Positions 59,436-64,000 of a stretch of DNA of 64,000 nt are shown one piece after another; position 1 is the stretch's first letter, and each line of letters opens with the position of its first letter. The notes below the pieces were generated by a model, which was given only the letters and a program-made list of their open reading frames with translations, was not told the DNA's origin and did no database searches. The position numbers and the translations under genes were made by a program. The stretch comes from Emergomyces orientalis. Taxonomy: Eukaryota; Ascomycota; Eurotiomycetes; Onygenales; Ajellomycetaceae. Where the stretch lies: the NCBI GenBank assembly GCA_002110485.1, contig MOWL01000067.1, positions 3,100,001 through 3,164,000 on the forward strand. The letters are read 5' to 3'.

Positions 59436-59774
59436 TTGTTCTTCGAGCCGATTCGAATCTCTCGGAATCTCTCAGACGAACTGGAGAGGGTTGACGCGAA
59501 TCACATGACTTCCATGACCGCAATCGCCGCAAGCTTTGAAGAAGAATTGGCAGGGGGCAAGACCCCAATAAGCGAGAATATACGGAGAAGATATAGGTGC
59601 GTACTCCTGCTATCAGAGTTGATGAACGAGCCTTTTCTTCCGGCTGCACTAAGAGGCGGTATTAGGCGTGTATGGTTGGATCTTTATGGTAAAGGCATCT
59701 ATCTATCTATCCTTACAACTTGCGTTGCACTCGTCATAGGATATCTTTCATTCTTGCGTGTAGTTACTGGCTAG
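59436..59774 (+). pseudogene. Unassigned open frame with C-terminal membrane segment
   Basis: Open for 112 codons from a TTG; the first ATG is at about 59502, leaving about 90 residues. The peptide has amphipathic helices (FEEELAGGKTPISENIRRRY) and a single hydrophobic segment near the end (IYLSILTTCVALVIGYLSFL). This could be a small tail-anchored protein or the last exon of a broken gene. No family recognised. Confidence 0.3.
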
Positions 59775-60531
59775 TTCCACAGAAGAGTTGTGGTGTCAGC
59801 CCAAAGGCGCAGAGATGGGGAGTTGATTTGTTTTTACCTTCTCGATAGATACTAGATAGGCTTGTTGCACTGACAGCGCCCTAAGCTAATGAAAAAGCTT
59901 GCTGTCCAGTAGTTAGCTAGTTTTTAGTTCCGGGATGAACCACGCGTTAAAAAGCTTAAGCAGACCCAGATACATTAAACCCATGTAACTGTGCTTTTTC
60001 AGGAGCATTCAAAAGTTTTGACAAAAACAAAGACAATATTACTAATGAATGAAACTAGGAATCTCAAATATGAAAAAAACCAAGACCAGGAGCAATGTCG
60101 GAAAATAGAATGTCTGGGCAGTGACAGAACTTATTTCCTCCGCACTCCTGATTGTTCCTGATTTGTTTCTTTGGAGGAGGTTGCCGGATTGTCCTGCTAT
60201 GGAGTGAGAGGTGGGATGGATCTATATCAGAGTTTTAGTTTGTGCACTGGAACTACATACATACCTTGCACCTCGCCTGATCCTGTTTACACTTCCATTC
60301 CATGTTTGAAATGTGTTCGCACATCAAATCTGTCATTTATCATTATTTTTACAGAATGGAATGTTCCAGATTGTAGCTTTCCACTTAGATACCAGTTATC
60401 ACATACAATCTTGACATTTTCCTCTTCATATCTGACGCCCTGCTCTCTCCTCGCCCCTATACATATGCTTCTGCTGCGTGAATTGGTCCCGTAATCAACA
60501 CTGACTTCCCCATTCATCCCTAGCAACAATA

Positions 60532-63500
60532 ATGACTTCACCCATCGATGAAGATAGCCCCTCCTCCTCCCGCTCAACAAATATTGTGGGATTCCTACGT
60601 GTGTTGAAGTGTTGGGGTTTTCCCGAGGCACGTTCTGTTGAGAGTACGTGTTTTTTCTTAAGCTCCCACCATTCCCAAACAGCTCCCCACGACAATAAAG
60701 AACTGCTCTATCTAACCAAGGCCATCCTTCAAACCCACAGTAATCGAGGTCTACTCCGACAAGGAACTCATCATCGGCCGCAACCCCAGATCATGGTAGG
60801 TTTAGAACGAACGATCTAGTGGGAGCTAGATATTTAGCATATCATATGAGGGTTGAAGATACTAACTAATCCACCCATCCGGGCTTGTATAGTAATGTGG
60901 TGATCCCAGGCGACATGTCGATCTCCAACAAACACCTTCGAGTCTACACTATTATTTTCGACAAGGGAAATCCGGGAGAGGTTGGCCCCCTGGTGTATGC
61001 ACAGAACTTGTCTCAATATGGAAGCACGTGGAAAACAACAGATATGAACAAGGATGATGATGGGGTACTGCTAAGTGACGGAGATGAATTGAAGCTGAGT
61101 CCCTTCACGGTCCTCGCCTTTCGGGCAAAGACAGAAGGGCAATGGGTGGTGCCTTTTAGTGATGTACAAAGGAGGGAAATGAAGGCATGTAATGTACCTT
61201 CCATCCGTTCTCTCCATCTTGACTATTTTTATTTTTCGAATATATGGTAGGTGTTAACGAAGAGAACTAACCAAGGGAAATATAGCATTTTGAAGGGCGA
61301 TACGAAATCACACGTAGACTTCTTGGCTGTGGCGCATATGGAAGAGTCCATATGGCTATAAGCGTGGAACATGGGAAGCAACTCGCATGCAAAATTATTG
61401 ATATTGGCCGTTTGCAGAAACGACTCAACCATATTGAAGTGGGTAAACGCACTGAATTGCGGACTCCGCGTCCTGCTGCTGAGGTTGATATCCAGGAAGA
61501 GATGGAGAAAGTTACATACTGGGCTGAGAGGAGACGTGAGACATTTGACATCCAGTCAACGCTTCACATTTATAAACGGGAAGTGGATATTTTGAAACAT
61601 CTGGACCACGTATGGGTGTCCGCCCCGAGTCCGGTAATGGTTATAAAGCCACGAAGCTGATCAGGTATTAGCCGAATATCATAAAATTGGAGAAAGTGTT
61701 CCAGAGTGAAAATACCATGTTAGTAAACCTCTTCGAAACCCTGAAAATGAGAAAAAAAGGGGATTTCGCTGCTGACCTACTAAAATAGCTACATCTTCCA
61801 GGAACTAGTTACCGCAGGAGACTTATTTTCGTTCCTCGAGTACAAGAAGTTTAATCTATCTGATTCAGAGGCAGCGGTAATAGTGCACCAGGTGGCACGC
61901 GCCATACGATATCTTCACGAGAACAACATCGTTCATCGCGACATTAAACCTGATAATGTCTTGATGACGTCGCGTTCGGACGGCGCACGTGTGGTATTGA
62001 CAGATTTCGGCTGTGCGCGACGTCTCGAGAAGGAGAGCAGTCGGATGAAGACTTCAATGGGTACACTCGAATATACTGCACCGTAAGTATATCTATATTC
62101 GTGTCGAACATGATATTAAAGTGTGGAACGCATAATTGACATTCCACAAACCAGCGAGGTACCACAATCAACATCCTCGGGCAACGGAAAAGGATACACA
62201 AAAGCGGTCGACATGTGGTCGTTAGGATGCCTCACAGTCGTACTGCTGACCGGTGGATCGCCGTTCACTGATCAAGAAACAGGCCAATATTCCCAAGACA
62301 TGGCCCGAAACTGCGATCTCAGCACCCTCGAGCAGGAGAAAGATTGGCAGCGCGTGGGTCTAAGCGCGAAAGATTTCGTCCGCAAGCTCTTGATCCTAGA
62401 CGAAGATGCTCGCATGACGGCCAGCCATGCCGTGTCGCACATGTGGTTTACAAGCCCGGTTTACAAAAAGGAGATGGAGGAGTTGTACGAGCGGGCAGAG
62501 AAACAGTGGAGACCAAAGGAGCATCAGGTCGTGTCCCACGAAAATATCGACGACCGCGCGAGTGCGAACAGCCTCACGTTATGGAGAAAAGCGAGTGAGA
62601 CGCCGCTGGAGTGGCCGTATAAACCGTATCCAAAACATGTTCATGAGATTATTTACCCGGGGAGGAACGCAGTGAAACAGCTGGGGAGAGAGGTTTTACC
62701 GTGCGTGGATACGAAAAAGGAACGGAGAATTTATCCGTACGAAGATGGTGGGCAGGCACCAGAGCGTGCCGGTTCGATTACATTTTCGGAAATGGAAATG
62801 GCGCCCGAAAACTGTCGTATCTTATCACCATCGGAGATAGGAGTACGAGAAGATAAGGATGAGGATGGGGTCGAGAAAGCGGAGGCGCGTGGTACTAACC
62901 CAGTAGTGCTAGAAAGTTCCTCTGAGCCGCCACATCCTAAAAATGATACCAATAACAACAGCGGTCTGGCAGAAGAAACGAATGGATCCCGCATCCGTAT
63001 GCCCTTCAGTCCGGATGCATGGAATGAAGAACGAAAACTTCCCGACCAGCACGACCGGCGACCCGAACCCATCTCGATATTAACAAGAGGCCCAAAGACA
63101 GTGCACGTGGATCAACTGGCAAACACGCCACTCATGCCACAGCTGCCCAGTACATCATACCTGCAGCCATTGAAAATGGGACGCGATGGGTTCAAGCCTA
63201 TAACGCACCAAAGAAACAACAAGAACAAAAACGACACCATATCGATCAAAAATATAGCACCACCAGACCCGAAAGTGTACGGTTACGCCGGTTTTGCACG
63301 AGGAATTCGCATATGTGGGGCATACAGGAGCAACGAGAATAGCAAGAATAACAACCATAACGATGGCAGCGGCGGCGATCGCGATAGCGATATAAATAAT
63401 AAGAATGATGGTGGCAACGATGATGATAATGGGAAACAATCTTCTTCCCCGTCGGCTAGCCCGAGGAAGACAAAACGCAGCATCTATGACTTCTTGGAGG

Positions 63501-63589
63501 ACGAAGACGACGAGGTCTACGAGGAGATCGATGATCGTATTTCGGGAACGATGAGAAGGATCGTGTATGGGGAGCGGGAGGGGCTTTGA
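60532..63589 (+). CDS. FHA-domain Ser/Thr kinase, Rad53/Cds1/Mek1 group
   Basis: A nuclear kinase expected to act in the DNA damage or meiotic recombination checkpoint. Exons 60532-60608, 60721-60795, 60893-61193, 61286-61609, 61672-61718, 61789-62082 and 62155-63589 give about 850 residues. One FHA domain lies at about 30-120 (IIGRNPRSCNVVIP, then ISNKHLRVY, the phosphothreonine-binding Arg, Ser and His). The kinase domain follows: Gly loop GCGAYGRV (165-172), K187 (ACKII), HRDIKPDN with D326, DFG with D347, then APEVP in place of the usual APE. An unusual charged insert of about 50 residues sits between the Lys strand and helix C. The last 330 residues are disordered, Asn/Asp/Ser-rich, ending in an acidic patch. 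One FHA domain points to Cds1 or Mek1 rather than Rad53, which has two. The first junction is uncertain: donor 60609 or about 60649 with acceptor AAG at 60720 both restore the FHA frame. Confidence 0.85.
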
Positions 63590-64000
63590 AGGGGAGCGAC
63601 AAAGGCGGGCTCAGTAGGGGGGAGAGCTTCAAGTTGGCAAGGATTTATCGGTTGATGTATAGCTTACATGTATATCATTATTGGGAGATTCTAGGAAGGT
63701 GAAGGAGACGTACGGATAGTCGTTCTGAAATCTGGCTTTGGAACGATATAGCGTTATAGGCATGGCGGATTTTGGGGATGACGCGGGTAAACGGGAGACT
63801 TTGTGATTTCTTTCACTGGTTGTCCTTTTCGCCCTTTTTTATTATTATTTTCTTCTCGTATCTGTTTATTCTTATTCCCCTGTGGTGTTTCTGTGTTCTC
63901 AGAGGTGAATATAAAAACGGCAAATGGTGGAGCATATAGTGTGGAGAGCTTGAAAACTTTGACAACGACAGTTATGTATCAAAAATGATGGTACAAAGAG
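63590..64000. other. 3' flank of the FHA kinase to window end
   Basis: GC-rich at first, then T-rich (63820-63890). No gene can be supported before the window ends. Confidence 0.5.

Larger units (their letters stand above)
58930..60531. other. Intergenic region with two unassigned open frames
   Basis: Promoter side of the ankyrin-CorA gene and of the FHA kinase. It includes two back-to-back open frames, 59138-59413 (-) and 59436-59774 (+), described separately. The rest (59780-60530) shows no gene; the last 100 bases before the kinase are pyrimidine-rich. Confidence 0.5.

Noticed and set aside
1..64000. Secondary metabolite cluster or CRISPR array
   Set aside because: No polyketide synthase, peptide synthetase, terpene cyclase or regularly spaced direct repeats were found. 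The single ABC transporter is not evidence of a cluster.

Overview
This is nuclear DNA of a filamentous ascomycete, most likely a Eurotiomycete of the order Onygenales. The evidence is many short GT..AG introns (about 50-110 bases), pyrimidine-rich leaders, long intergenic stretches with simple repeats, and gene families typical of Pezizomycotina (PDX1/pyroA, a DUF2841 protein, an ankyrin-CorA fusion, ABCC transporter, exocyst Sec8). The order is inferred from the look of the proteins, not from a search. All gene models below were spliced by eye by joining exons in frame.

Layout. 0-9 kb: pyridoxal phosphate synthase PDX1 (+), an importin-13/Kap122-type karyopherin (-), and aminopeptidase P (+), the last two divergent. 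9-13.5 kb: exocyst subunit SEC8 (+). 13.5-21.3 kb: a repeat-rich stretch with a Cbf1-type bHLH factor (-) and an N-terminal amidase NTA1 (-) full of low-complexity insertions. 22-30 kb: mRNA export factor SAC3 (-) and a ZIP zinc transporter (-). 32.8-38.2 kb: CTP synthase (+) and a DUF2841 protein (-), convergent. 38.2-47.1 kb: nearly 9 kb without a supportable gene. 47.1-55.4 kb: an ABCC/MRP transporter (-) divergent from VMS1 (+), a ribosome quality-control peptidyl-tRNA hydrolase. 56-59 kb: an ankyrin-repeat/CorA membrane protein (-) whose reading frame breaks once unless a weak 46-base intron is assumed. 60.5-63.6 kb: an FHA-domain protein kinase of the Rad53/Cds1/Mek1 group (+).

Most genes are housekeeping genes with unrelated jobs; I see no biosynthetic cluster, CRISPR array, tRNA, rRNA or intact transposon. 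Two genes deal with protein fate (NTA1 in the N-degron pathway, VMS1 on stalled ribosomes) and two with nuclear transport (karyopherin, SAC3), but they are not adjacent and I do not claim a functional module. No clearly new biological system is visible. The best second looks are the ankyrin-CorA frame break, the 9 kb gene-poor stretch, the low-complexity insertions in NTA1, the E-box inverted repeat upstream of the bHLH gene, and the extended N-terminus of the zinc transporter.
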